Shown: positions 1 through 11,485 of the stretch, in pieces
Layout of the letters: the number at the start of each line of letters is the position of its first letter
How positions within the stretch are numbered: the first letter of the stretch is position 1
From: SCN-69-37 sp044507065
Lineage (GTDB): Bacteria; Acidobacteriota; Vicinamibacteria; Vicinamibacterales; SCN-69-37
Direction: 5' to 3'
Assembly (NCBI GenBank): GCA_044507065.1
Contig: JBIQJY010000011.1
Location: forward strand, 1-64,000
DNA length: 64,000 nt
Translations under genes and position numbers: made by a program
Notes under the pieces: generated by a model
Databases searched by the model: none
What the model saw: the letters and a program-made list of their open reading frames with translations, nothing else
What the model was told of the DNA's origin: nothing

Positions 1-227
1 CGGGCACTCTGCGGGCGTTGACGGATCTGTACGGGTCACTGGAAGACGTCGAGACTCGCCAGGCCATCCTGTCGGCGCTGGCCCGCCGGCAGAACGCCGA
101 CGCGCTCATCCGGCTCGCGCGTACCGAGACCAATCGCGCGCTCAGGACGTCCATTGTCGGCCACCTGTCCGACATGGCGCCGCACTCGCCGGCCGCCGCC
201 GCCTATCTGGTCGAGGTCATCAAGTAA
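1..227 (+). CDS. HEAT-repeat protein, C-terminal end only
   Basis: The reading frame is open from the left edge (first full codon at position 3) to a TAA at 225-227, so only the last 74 residues are visible. They form amphipathic helical pairs (LEDVETRQAILSALARR, then NADALIRLARTETNRALR, then SIVGHLSDMAP). This is the pattern of HEAT or PBS-lyase-type repeats found in scaffold proteins. A TTG at 18 could be read as a start, but the repeat continues upstream of it, so it is more likely internal. The domain content of the missing part, and therefore the function, is unknown. It converges with yqgE, whose stop lies 8 bp away. Confidence 0.6.
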   Translation, partial: GTLRALTDLYGSLEDVETRQAILSALARRQNADALIRLARTETNRALRTSIVGHLSDMAPHSPAAAAYLVEVIK

Positions 228-235
228 GGTGCGCG

Positions 236-790
236 TCAGTGCACGCCGTGGCCCATCTGCAGGAGGCTCGGATCGGCGCCCAGGCGGCGGATGGCCATCT
301 CCCACACGACGGCCGACGGAATCTCGAAGATGAGGTCGAGTTCCACCGGCATGATGAGCCACGCCGACTCGGCAAGTTCGGCATCGAGCTGACCGGGACC
401 CCAGCCGGCGTACCCCGCCAGCACCACCGTGCGCCTGGGAGGCGGATGCGCACCCAGTGCCCGACGCAGCAACAGCGGCGAGGCCGACAGGTACAGCCCC
501 GCGCCAAGCGGGCGCGCATCGACACCCTCGACCGCTCCCGTCGTCAGGATCCATCCGCGCTGTGGTTCGACCGGGCCGCCGAGCAGCAGCGGGAGGTCGT
601 TCGGCTGTTCGATGGCCGGCTCGAGCTGCACGGCCTCGGCGGCCGTCGTTTCGGCGGGCCGATTCACGACGAGGCCGAAGGCCCCCTCCTCGCCGTGTTC
701 GCACAACAGGACAACCGTGCGCGCGAAGTTCGGATCGATGAGCTGGGGCATCGACAGCAGCAGCGACGGTGCAAGCGACATAACCTTCAT
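236..790 (-). CDS. yqgE: YqgE/AlgH family protein
   Basis: This encodes 184 residues. It shows the family hallmarks: an N-terminal SLLLSMPQLIDPNFARTVVL stretch, CEHGEEGAFGLVVNRP, LLLGGPVEPQRGW and the C-terminal LAGYAGWGPGQLDAEL. The start was placed at the ATG at 790 because the family begins right there, and because GAGGGCG lies upstream as a weak ribosome site. An upstream in-frame start would add about 25 unrelated Arg-rich residues. YqgE proteins have a known fold but no settled biochemical role; AlgH in Pseudomonas was linked to alginate regulation. It lies 28 bp after the potassium-channel gene and is probably co-transcribed with it. The family call is firm and the function is not. Confidence 0.9.
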   Translation of the reverse strand: MKVMSLAPSLLLSMPQLIDPNFARTVVLLCEHGEEGAFGLVVNRPAETTAAEAVQLEPAIEQPNDLPLLLGGPVEPQRGWILTTGAVEGVDARPLGAGLYLSASPLLLRRALGAHPPPRRTVVLAGYAGWGPGQLDAELAESAWLIMPVELDLIFEIPSAVVWEMAIRRLGADPSLLQMGHGVH

Positions 791-818
791 TGTAAGGCGC
801 CCTCGCCGCCGGTCGGCG

Positions 819-2507
819 TTACGACCGATATCGCTCGAAGAAGCGCTCTTCGGCCTCGCGGTCACCCAGCAGGACCAGCTCCGAATCCGCGGGAATCGGC
901 ATGTCGGTCGGGGGATTGATCGTCATCGTCGAATCGTGGCGGATGGCGAGCACGTTGCAGCCCGTGTCGACGCGGATCCGGCTCTCGGCCAGCGTCTTGC
1001 CCACGAGCGACGACGGCGTCGGCAGCGTCGCGACGTCGAGCCCTTCGGCCAGCAGGAGCAGGCTGCTCGCGCGCAGGCGATTCGCGACGGCGTTGGCCCC
1101 CATCGCACTGTAGGACAACACGAAATCCGCGCCCGCGCGGTGCAGCGTGACGGCATTCCGATCGAGGGTGGCGCGGCTCAGGATGAGCACGTCCGGACGC
1201 AGCTTGCGGCAGTACAACGTGAGGTACACGTTCATGTCGTCTTCGTGCGTGGTCACGATGATGGCCGAGGCGCGGCTGATGCCGGCCCGCTCGAGCACCT
1301 CGATGTCCGACGCGTCTCCGACGATGCCGCGCGGGTCGTCGGCAACCCGATCGGCCATCTTCTCGATGATGCGGTAGTCGGTGCCCTGCTCCCGCAGCGC
1401 ACGCGCGACGGCCCGGCCCACGCGCCCGCCGCCCATCACGATGGCAAACGCGGCGGCGTCCGGATCGCGGCCGAACTCGTTGTCGTAGGCCTCGAGCTGC
1501 TCGGCCGTGCCGGCCAGCAGCAGCACGGTATCGGACATCACGACCGTCTCCGGCCCGCCGAGCTCGAAGCGCCCGCGCTGCCATACGCCGCCAACCGTCA
1601 CGTGGAACCGCTCGCGCAGCCTCAGGCCGCGCAGGGTATGGCCGACGAGCGGCGTGCCCATCGCGGCGGCCTCCGCGATCCGCAGCCGTCCGATCGCCCC
1701 GATGAAGTGGCTGCGGCCCGTGCGCGCGAACACCCGCCGCGCCATCGTGCGGCCAAGCAGGTCGTCGAGCTGCAGCACGAGGTCGCACCCCGCGAGCTCG
1801 AGCACGTCGGCTGACACGCCGTCCTTCGCCGTCGCGACGACGGGCACATCGGGCGCCGCCTCGCGCGCCGTCATGGCGATGTTGGCGTTGGCCGTGTCGC
1901 CGACCAGCGCAACGACGAGCGCCGCCCGCGACACCCGCGCGCGCCGGTACGTCTCGGGATCGTCGTGCGGGCCAACCATCACCCGCACGCCCTTGTCGAA
2001 GAGCGCCAGGGCTTCGGAGGCCTCGGGCACGATGACGCAGTACGGCGTGCCGAACTGGACCAGTCGATGGATCAGGGCGACGTCGATCGCGCTGTAGCCT
2101 GTCAGCAGTACGTGCCCATGTTCACCCTCAGGCAGTTCGTGTGGCGTACGCGCGGCGTCACGCGCCTCGAGCCACGGCGCGTAGAAGAACTGGATGAACG
2201 TGAACGGCAGCAGCACGAGCATGAAGATCGTCCCGCTCGTCAACACGATCACCGAGAACATGCGCCCCAGGTCCGAATGGAACGAGACGTCGCCGTAGCC
2301 AAGCGTCGACATCGAGACCATCGTCCAGTAGAAGCCGGTCAGCCAGCTGTGCTGCTGCCCTTCGCGGGCCATGATCAGGTGGAAGAGCACGCTGTAGAGC
2401 ACGACAATCGCGACGAGCAGAGCCAGCAGCCGCAGCAGCATCGTCAGGTTGCCGCGCTGCCGCCGGCTGCTGACATACGAGGTGGCGAGTGCCGTCAATG
2501 TCTTCAT
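819..2507 (-). CDS. Potassium channel with two RCK (TrkA-N/TrkA-C) units
   Basis: This encodes 562 residues. Residues about 20-115 form a two-helix pore module with the selectivity filter TLGYGDV. A first Rossmann RCK domain follows (HVLLTGYSAIDVALIHRL), then a TrkA-C-like segment, then a second RCK domain with the clearer nucleotide motif GGGRVGRAVARAL, and a final TrkA-C domain. One pore followed by two tandem RCK units is the layout of MthK/GsuK-like ligand-gated channels, where eight RCK domains form the gating ring of a tetramer. The start at 2507 (MKTLTALATS) was chosen because the upstream residues are Arg/Pro-rich and overlap queG. Ligand (Ca2+, NAD or nucleotide) cannot be told from sequence. 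It follows queG by 22 bp. Confidence 0.88.
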   Translation of the reverse strand: MKTLTALATSYVSSRRQRGNLTMLLRLLALLVAIVVLYSVLFHLIMAREGQQHSWLTGFYWTMVSMSTLGYGDVSFHSDLGRMFSVIVLTSGTIFMLVLLPFTFIQFFYAPWLEARDAARTPHELPEGEHGHVLLTGYSAIDVALIHRLVQFGTPYCVIVPEASEALALFDKGVRVMVGPHDDPETYRRARVSRAALVVALVGDTANANIAMTAREAAPDVPVVATAKDGVSADVLELAGCDLVLQLDDLLGRTMARRVFARTGRSHFIGAIGRLRIAEAAAMGTPLVGHTLRGLRLRERFHVTVGGVWQRGRFELGGPETVVMSDTVLLLAGTAEQLEAYDNEFGRDPDAAAFAIVMGGGRVGRAVARALREQGTDYRIIEKMADRVADDPRGIVGDASDIEVLERAGISRASAIIVTTHEDDMNVYLTLYCRKLRPDVLILSRATLDRNAVTLHRAGADFVLSYSAMGANAVANRLRASSLLLLAEGLDVATLPTPSSLVGKTLAESRIRVDTGCNVLAIRHDSTMTINPPTDMPIPADSELVLLGDREAEERFFERYRS

Positions 2508-2529
2508 CGTTGTGTCGTCGCGAGTCGGG

Positions 2530-3588
2530 TCATCGTCGCACGGACGCCCGCGCGTGGGCGATCGCCTCGGCCACCTCCGCGTGCCCGGCCGATGGCTGGC
2601 CGGCCATCGCGTCCACGGCGCGATCCGCATCGTCGGGCGGCAGGTGCGCGGCCGCGTAGGCCAGCGACCGGCGAATGCGCCGCACCCCGGCGCGCCGCAT
2701 CGCGCTGCCCTTGAGGACGCGGCTCCACGCGCTGTCGCTCATCAGACAGAGGTCGATCAGCCGAGGGGCGCGCAGTTCGGGCCGCGGCTGCCATGCCGGA
2801 TCGTCGCTCACCGCCGCACGTCGATTCCACGGGCAGACATCCTGACAGATATCGCAGCCGAAGATCTGCGTGCGGATGGCGGGCCGCAGCGCCTCGTCGA
2901 CGGCTGCCCTGGATTCAATGGTGAGGTACGACAGGCAGCGGGTCGCGTCGACCGTGTAGGGCTCGACGATGGCGCCTGTCGGACAGGCGTCGAGGCAGCG
3001 TGTGCACGTGCCACACAGGTCGACCATGGGCGTGGCCGGCTCGAGGTCGGCGTTGGTCACAATCGTGGCCAGGAACAGCCACGATCCGAGCTTCGGGTTG
3101 ATCAGGCAGGTGTTCTTGCCGATCCAGCCCAGGCCTGCCTGCTCGGCGAACACGCGCTCCTGCACAGGGCCGTCATCGACGCCCGAGAGCGCCTCCAGCC
3201 CGGGACCTGCCGTGTCGGCCATCCACCGCAGCAGCGCGCGCAGCCGGGGCCGCAGGACGTCGTGGTAGTCGTCGCCCCAGGCATAGCGCGCCACGGCAGC
3301 GCGCCCCTCGTCGTCAATTGCCGTCGAGTAGGGCTCGGCCGTGTTGTACACGCATGCGAGGCTGACGACCGAACGCGCGGTGGGCAGCATCACGGTGACG
3401 TCGAGCCGCTCGTCGAGGGTGTCGGCGAGGTAGCGCATGTCGCCGGCGCGTCCCTCGTCGATCCACGAGGCAAGCCGCGCCAGGCGCGGGTGGCGCGCGG
3501 CCGGCGCCACCGCGCACAGATCGAATCCCAGTTCGATCGCCTTCGACGCAAGCGCTTCGGACGTCAGGCCGTGATCGCGCCCCGGCAT
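2530..3588 (-). CDS. queG: Epoxyqueuosine reductase QueG
   Basis: This encodes 352 residues. The cobalamin-dependent enzyme carries out the last step of queuosine synthesis, reducing epoxyqueuosine in the wobble position of GUN tRNAs. Two ferredoxin-type clusters are visible: CGTCTRCLDACPTGAI around residue 190 and FGCDICQDVCPWNRRA about 50 residues later, with CLSYLTIE between them. The QERVFAEQAGLGWIGKNTCL block is also characteristic. The C-terminus has short helical repeats as in other QueG proteins. The start is the ATG at 3588, 17 bp after the acnA stop; the frame stays open further upstream only as a shadow of acnA. It probably belongs to the acnA transcript. Confidence 0.95.
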   Translation of the reverse strand: MPGRDHGLTSEALASKAIELGFDLCAVAPAARHPRLARLASWIDEGRAGDMRYLADTLDERLDVTVMLPTARSVVSLACVYNTAEPYSTAIDDEGRAAVARYAWGDDYHDVLRPRLRALLRWMADTAGPGLEALSGVDDGPVQERVFAEQAGLGWIGKNTCLINPKLGSWLFLATIVTNADLEPATPMVDLCGTCTRCLDACPTGAIVEPYTVDATRCLSYLTIESRAAVDEALRPAIRTQIFGCDICQDVCPWNRRAAVSDDPAWQPRPELRAPRLIDLCLMSDSAWSRVLKGSAMRRAGVRRIRRSLAYAAAHLPPDDADRAVDAMAGQPSAGHAEVAEAIAHARASVRR

Positions 3589-3605
3589 CGGGACTGCCGC
3601 CGGGC

Positions 3606-6293
<2,688 letters not shown>

Positions 6294-6401
6294 GTGGCTG
6301 TCGATCCGGGTTCGTTGTTTGGGTACGGCGACGGGTGGTCCGCCGCACTCCAAGAGTATTTCATGGCCGGGCCCGCGAGCGAAGCACCGCGGCCGGCCGG
6401 T

Positions 6402-7538
6402 TCACCGTGAACGGGCCGCAGTCCTGAGCACGGCTGCGGCTGCGCGGCGGGACGCGCCCGCCTCTCCCAGCCGTTCGCGCACCTGCGCAAGTCCGTCCCG
6501 TACGCGCGCCGCCCGCACCTCGTCGGTCAGCAGCGCCACCGCTTCGTCGGCCATGCGGTCGGCCGTACAGTCCCGCTGAATCAACTCCGGCACGATGGCG
6601 CGTCCTGCGATGAGGTTCACCATACCGTAGTGTGGCAACCGGACGAAGGCGCGGCCCATCGCGTAGGAGAGCGGCGTCAAGCGGTACACGATGACCATCG
6701 GACGGTCGTGCAGGGCCGTCTGGACCGTCGCCGTGCCCGATGCGGTGATGGCCACATCGGCTGCCGCCAGCACCCCGTCGGTGTCGCCGGTGACCACGCG
6801 CACGTCGGCCGTGCCGGCGACGGCGCGGAAGACGTGATCGCCGAGCGATGGCGCGCGCGCCACGACGAACTGCGCGCCGGGAACGCGGGCGGCGACGCGC
6901 GGCACGGCGGCGGCCATGACCGGCAGGAGCCGCGTGACCTCGTTCGTGCGGCTGCCGGGCAGCAATGCGACGACGGGGCGCATGGGATCGAGACCGTGGC
7001 GCGCGAGCCACGTCTCGCGCGGCTCGGCCGGCGGGATGAGATCCATCAGTGGATGTCCGACGAACTCGACCGGGATGGACGCATCCTCGTAGATTTCGCG
7101 TTCGAACGGAAAGATCACGAGCATCTGCGCCACGTAGCGCCGGATCTGTTCGATGCGCCCGGCGCGCCACGCCCAGATCTGCGGGCTGATGTAGTAGACG
7201 ACGGGCACGCCCTGCGCGTGCATGGCCGGCAGCAGCCGGAAGTTGAAATCGGGGAAGTCGATCGCCACGAACACGTCGGGGCGCCGCCGCGCAGCTTCCT
7301 CGCGCAGGTGCCGCAACATCCGGAATGACCGGGGCACGACCGAGAGAGCCTCGACCAAACCGGTGACCGCAAAGCGTCCATAGTCCCCCAGCAGCTCGGC
7401 GCCGGCGGCGGCCACGCGCGGTCCACCGAACCCGAACACCTCGGCGTCGGGCTCGATCGCATGGATCTCGCGCGTGAGCGCCGCGGCATACGCGTCGCCG
7501 GACGCCTCGCCACACGAGAGCATGACCCGTGTCGACAT
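6402..7538 (-). CDS. lpxB: Lipid-A-disaccharide synthase LpxB
   Basis: This encodes 378 residues. The enzyme joins UDP-2,3-diacylglucosamine and lipid X into the lipid A disaccharide at the inner membrane, which shows that this organism makes LPS. GT19 hallmarks include SCGEASGDAYAAALTREI at the N-terminus, AIDFPDFNFRLL, YYISPQIWAWR, VEFVGHPLMD, LLPGSRTNEV and the late LIAGRAIVPELIQ. It is separated from the upstream M16 gene by 29 bp and continues the minus-strand run lpxD-M16-M16-lpxB. lpxA and fabZ, often next to lpxD and lpxB, are not in this window. Confidence 0.96.
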   Translation of the reverse strand: MSTRVMLSCGEASGDAYAAALTREIHAIEPDAEVFGFGGPRVAAAGAELLGDYGRFAVTGLVEALSVVPRSFRMLRHLREEAARRRPDVFVAIDFPDFNFRLLPAMHAQGVPVVYYISPQIWAWRAGRIEQIRRYVAQMLVIFPFEREIYEDASIPVEFVGHPLMDLIPPAEPRETWLARHGLDPMRPVVALLPGSRTNEVTRLLPVMAAAVPRVAARVPGAQFVVARAPSLGDHVFRAVAGTADVRVVTGDTDGVLAAADVAITASGTATVQTALHDRPMVIVYRLTPLSYAMGRAFVRLPHYGMVNLIAGRAIVPELIQRDCTADRMADEAVALLTDEVRAARVRDGLAQVRERLGEAGASRRAAAAVLRTAARSR

Positions 7539-7567
7539 CTGGGGAAGGCGGTTTCGCGCCTGCGCGC

Positions 7568-9052
7568 TCAGCGCGCCGCAGGCGAGCCCGGCTGCCGGCG
7601 CAGCGTGGGGGCGTCGAGATCGAGCTGCGACACGGGAATCCGCACGTACTCGCCGAACCCCTCCGCGGCCAGCTGGTTGACGAACGTGGCGGCGTCGCCG
7701 ACGAGGACGATGGACAACGCGTCGGGATGCAGCAGCTGCCGCGCCGTCCGCTGGATGTCGGCCGGGCTCACCTGCGACACCCGATCGAGATACGTCTCGA
7801 TCTCCGACAGGTCCTGTCCGTAGAAGAGCCGCACCAGCACCTGCTCGGCGATGGCCGACGATGTTTCGATCGTCAGGGGAAAGTTGCCGGCCATGAAGTC
7901 CTGCGCACCCCGCAACTCGGCGGGGTGGACCGCCTCGCGCTGCAGCCGCGCCACCTCATCGACCATCAACCGGAGCGACTCGCCGGTAGCCGATGACCGC
8001 GTATCGGTCTCGGCCATCACCACGCCCCCGGTCCGGTACGTATGCAGGTTTGCCGACGCGCCATAGGTGAGGCCGCGGTCCGAACGCAGGACGCCAAACA
8101 GTCGATTGGCCCCCTCGCCCCCCAGGATGCGAATCGCCAGGTCGAACGTGACGTGGTCCGGATGGGTGCGCGGGATCGACAGGTGACCGACGCGAATCTC
8201 GGTCTGCGCCGATCCCGGCCGATCGACGATGACCACGCGCGGGGCCGGCGCCGGTGGATCGGGCACCGTCACGGTGGGCACGTCGCGACGCTCCCAGCCG
8301 CCGAACGCACGCTCGACGGCGGCCATCGCCTCGTCGACCGTGAGGTCGCCCACGATCGCCATGAGGGCGTTGTTCGGAACGAACCACGCCCGGTGGAACG
8401 CCACCAGATCCTCGCGTGTAATGCGGCCGATCGAGTCGGGCGTCCCCTGCCCTGGCGTCCCGTAGGGATGTGTGCCGAACACGAGCCGGCTGAACACCGC
8501 GTTGGCGAGGTAGTCCGGATCGTCGTAGCCGACCTGCAGCGCCGACAGCGCCTGCTTCTTCTGGAGCGCGATCTCGCCCTCGGCAAATGCGGGATGCCGG
8601 ACGATGTCCGACATGAGATCGAGCGCCAGATCCGTCCGATCCTTGACGACCGCGCCCTGCAGATAGGTCAGTTCGTTGCCGGACCCCACGCCGAGCAGGC
8701 CGCCGGCCGAATCAATCAGCGTCGCGATCTCGCCCGCTGATTTCGTTGTCGTTCCCTGATTGAGCAGCGTGGCGACAAACGACGCCACGCCCGGCTTGTC
8801 GACCGGCTCCTGCATCGCGCCGGCCCGCACGATCATGCGGAAGCTCACGGCCGGCTGCTCGTGATGCGGCACGACCACGACCTGCAGGCCGTTGGCGAGC
8901 GTTCTCAGCTCGTAGCTCGGGAAATCGACGGGACGTGCTTCGAGCGGCGGCGGCGGCCCCTCGGTGGGCCACGACTGTCCGTAGGCGCAACTGACGACGG
9001 TCAGGACAATGGCCAGCGTGCTCGCGGCGCGGGCAAACGACAGCACCTTCAT
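7568..9052 (-). CDS. M16 family peptidase-like protein lacking the zinc motif (exported)
   Basis: This encodes 494 residues with an N-terminal export signal ending near VVSCAYGQ; it could be a lipoprotein (VVSC) or be cut after AYG. The fold is M16 (pitrilysin/MPP): YELRTLANGLQVVVVPHHEQ at the N-terminus, and the second-half signature LFGVLRSDRGLTYG. Where active members have HxxEH, this one reads FVATLLNQG, so zinc cannot bind. This matches the non-catalytic partner of two-subunit M16 peptidases. The upstream M16 gene has the intact motif and overlaps this one by 4 bp (ATGA), so the two products probably form a periplasmic heterodimer. That last step is inference. Confidence 0.9.
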   Translation of the reverse strand: MKVLSFARAASTLAIVLTVVSCAYGQSWPTEGPPPPLEARPVDFPSYELRTLANGLQVVVVPHHEQPAVSFRMIVRAGAMQEPVDKPGVASFVATLLNQGTTTKSAGEIATLIDSAGGLLGVGSGNELTYLQGAVVKDRTDLALDLMSDIVRHPAFAEGEIALQKKQALSALQVGYDDPDYLANAVFSRLVFGTHPYGTPGQGTPDSIGRITREDLVAFHRAWFVPNNALMAIVGDLTVDEAMAAVERAFGGWERRDVPTVTVPDPPAPAPRVVIVDRPGSAQTEIRVGHLSIPRTHPDHVTFDLAIRILGGEGANRLFGVLRSDRGLTYGASANLHTYRTGGVVMAETDTRSSATGESLRLMVDEVARLQREAVHPAELRGAQDFMAGNFPLTIETSSAIAEQVLVRLFYGQDLSEIETYLDRVSQVSPADIQRTARQLLHPDALSIVLVGDAATFVNQLAAEGFGEYVRIPVSQLDLDAPTLRRQPGSPAAR

Positions 9053-10419
9053 TGAAACGCTCCGACGGCAGGTGCCGCGCCCGTGCGGGGAAGGATGGTC
9101 AGCCGCATCCGCGACCCTTCCGTGAAATAGGTGCGCGCCACACGCTGCACGTCCTCGAGCGTGACGTTCTGGAACAGATCGAACTCCCCGTCGGCCGTCG
9201 TGATATCGCCGTGGATCACGGCGGCGTGTCCGAGGTGCAGGGCCTTCTGCCGCACGGTTTCGCGACCGAGGATGTAGTCGCGCGCGAACTGGCGCTTCGC
9301 GCGGTTGAGTTCGGCCTCGGTAATCCCCGTCGCCTTCACGCGCTCGATCTGATCGACGAGCGCCTGCATCACTTCCGCCGGCTGCCGACCCGGGTTGACG
9401 ATGGCCACCATGTAGAAGAGGTTCGGGTGCTCGATGAGCTTCGCCTCGCCGAATGCCGCCAGTGCGATCTGCTGGTCGTAGACGAGCGACTGATAGAGCC
9501 GCGAACTGTCGCCGTCGGACATCACCTTCGCCAGGATGTGCAGCGGATAGGCATCCGGATGGCCGTCATACGTGATGTGGTGCGAGAGGACGACAGCTGG
9601 CAGCGGCCACGGCTCGGTCACCGTGACCACCGACTCGCGCGTGTGCGCCGGTTCGGCCGGAATGTCGCGCGGGACAGGCTGCCCGCGGGGCACGCGACCG
9701 AGATACCGCTCGACGAGCGTCAGCGCCTGATCGCTGTCGAAGTCACCCACGATCACAACCGTGGCGTTGTTGGGGACGTAGTAGGTCCGGTGGAACTCGC
9801 GCACGTCCGCGATCGACGCCGCCTCGAGGTCGGCCATGCTTCCGATCGTCTGGTGCCTGTACGGATGGGTGGTGAAGGCGTTGTCGAAGATGATCTCCGG
9901 AAGGCGGCCGAACGGCTGGTTCTCGAAGCGCATGCGGCGCTCCTCCTTCACCACCTCGCGCTCGGTGCGGAACTTGTCGGCACTCACGTCGAGCGACGCC
10001 ATGCGATCGGCCTCGAGCCAGAGCACGAGCGGCAGGTGGTGCGACGGCACCGTCTGCCAGTAGAGCGTCGTGTCCTCGTCGGTCTCGGCGTTGGCCTCCC
10101 CGCCGATGCTCGTAATCCAGGACGGGTGCTGATCGGGCCGGACGTTCTTCGACCCCTTGAACATCAGGTGTTCGAAGAGGTGGGCAAACCCGGTGCGCCC
10201 CGGTTTCTCGTCTTTCGATCCGACGTGGTACCACACGGCCACGTGCACCACCGGGGTCGAGTGGTCTTCGAGCATGACGACCTCGAGCCCGTTGTCGAGC
10301 GTGGTCATGCGGTAATCGAATTTCGGTGGTCGGACGATGGTGTCGATGCTGGTGGCACTCGAGCACACCAGCACGGTGGCCAGGATGGTCAGGCCGCGGA
10401 CCCAGGGCATGCGAAGCAT
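9049..10419 (-). CDS. M16 family zinc peptidase, catalytic subunit (exported)
   Basis: This encodes 456 residues with a short signal-like N-terminus (WVRGLTILATVLVCSSAT). The inverted zinc motif is complete: FAHLFEHLMFKGS gives HxxEH, and the downstream REVVKEERRMR supplies the distal Glu ligand. The N-terminal block (TTLDNGLEVVMLEDHSTPVV) is typical of M16B peptidases. It probably cleaves short or unfolded peptides in the periplasm together with the zinc-less partner encoded by the overlapping next gene. The substrate is unknown. A similar N-terminus appears in the truncated gene at 63792, so the genome has at least two such loci. Confidence 0.93.
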   Translation of the reverse strand: MLRMPWVRGLTILATVLVCSSATSIDTIVRPPKFDYRMTTLDNGLEVVMLEDHSTPVVHVAVWYHVGSKDEKPGRTGFAHLFEHLMFKGSKNVRPDQHPSWITSIGGEANAETDEDTTLYWQTVPSHHLPLVLWLEADRMASLDVSADKFRTEREVVKEERRMRFENQPFGRLPEIIFDNAFTTHPYRHQTIGSMADLEAASIADVREFHRTYYVPNNATVVIVGDFDSDQALTLVERYLGRVPRGQPVPRDIPAEPAHTRESVVTVTEPWPLPAVVLSHHITYDGHPDAYPLHILAKVMSDGDSSRLYQSLVYDQQIALAAFGEAKLIEHPNLFYMVAIVNPGRQPAEVMQALVDQIERVKATGITEAELNRAKRQFARDYILGRETVRQKALHLGHAAVIHGDITTADGEFDLFQNVTLEDVQRVARTYFTEGSRMRLTILPRTGAAPAVGAFQ

Positions 10420-10431
10420 GGCCCGATTATG

Positions 10432-11457
10432 TCACTTCAGGTGTTGTTCGAGCGCGGCAAGTCGGGCATCGAGGTCGGCCAGATCGCGCCGGATCTCCGG
10501 CAGGCGGCGACCGAGCACGACCGTCTCGCGCCACTCGGCCAGGTCGACGGCCGGGATCCCGGCGACGTGCTCACCGGCCGCCACGTCCTTGGTGACGGCC
10601 GACTTGGCGCCGATGATGGCGCCGCGCCCCAGGTGCACGTGCCCGGTCGACCCCGACTGCCCCGCCATGATCACGTCGTCATCGAGCGTGGTGCTGCCGG
10701 CGATGCCCACCTGGGCGGCCAGCAGCACGTTGCGTCCGATGCGCACGCCGTGGGCAATCTGCACGAGATTGTCGATCTTGGTGCCGCGTCCGATTCGAGT
10801 CTCGCCGACGGCCGGGCGGTCGACCGCCGACTGCGCCCCAATCTCGACGTCGTCTTCGATGACCACACGCCCGGTCTGCGGGATCTTGCGGTGTGTCCCG
10901 TCCGGGCGCCGTGCGAACCCGAACCCGTCGGCGCCGACCACCACACCATCGTGCAGGATCACGCGCGCCCCGATCTCCACCCGTTCGCGCAGCGACACGT
11001 GCGCACGCAGGATGGTGTCGGGGCCGACGATGACGTCAGCGCCAATGACCACGTGCGGTTCGACCACGACACGGTCCCCGATCCGGGCGCCCGGCCCGAT
11101 TACCGCAAAGGGGCCGACATGCACCTCTTCGCCAAGCGAGGCCGTGGCATCGACCGAGGCGAGCGGACTGACGCCGGCAGCGGGACGCGAGACGGGGGCG
11201 AGGATCGAGACCGCCTCGGCCCAGGCCAGATAGGGCTGCGGCGTGCGCAGCACGGCGCAGGGCGCCGACACCACCGACTCGTCGGCGATGACGGCCGACG
11301 CGCGCGTCGTCGGAAGCCGCGCGGCATACTTCGAATTGGCCAGAAAGGTCACGTCGCCGGGACCGGCGTCGTCGATCGCGGCTACCCCCCCGACCTCCAG
11401 AGCACCATCACCGTCCAGACGACACCCTAATCGTTCTGCGAGGTCAGCAAGCGTCAC
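10432..11457 (-). CDS. lpxD: UDP-3-O-acylglucosamine N-acyltransferase LpxD
   Basis: This encodes 341 residues. It adds the N-linked acyl chain in lipid A synthesis. The N-terminal uridine-binding domain shows VGGVAAIDDAGPGDVTFLAN, followed by a left-handed beta-helix of hexapeptide repeats (for example GARIGDRVVVEPHVVIGADV) with the family motif GADGFGFA and the catalytic-loop region LVQIAHGVRIGRN. The C-terminal helix ends in EQHLK. The start is taken as the GTG at 11457, giving normal family length; the longer open frame upstream is antisense to the next gene. A TATACT hexamer sits 8 nt before this GTG, consistent with a leaderless message. Confidence 0.95.
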   Translation of the reverse strand: MTLADLAERLGCRLDGDGALEVGGVAAIDDAGPGDVTFLANSKYAARLPTTRASAVIADESVVSAPCAVLRTPQPYLAWAEAVSILAPVSRPAAGVSPLASVDATASLGEEVHVGPFAVIGPGARIGDRVVVEPHVVIGADVIVGPDTILRAHVSLRERVEIGARVILHDGVVVGADGFGFARRPDGTHRKIPQTGRVVIEDDVEIGAQSAVDRPAVGETRIGRGTKIDNLVQIAHGVRIGRNVLLAAQVGIAGSTTLDDDVIMAGQSGSTGHVHLGRGAIIGAKSAVTKDVAAGEHVAGIPAVDLAEWRETVVLGRRLPEIRRDLADLDARLAALEQHLK

Positions 11458-11485
11458 TGCGCGCGCGAGTATACACCCCACGCGC

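Noticed and set aside
9052..11430. Long antisense open frame opposite the M16 and lpxD genes
   Set aside because: Composition is His/Arg/Asp-rich, as usual for shadow frames in GC-rich DNA; no family features.
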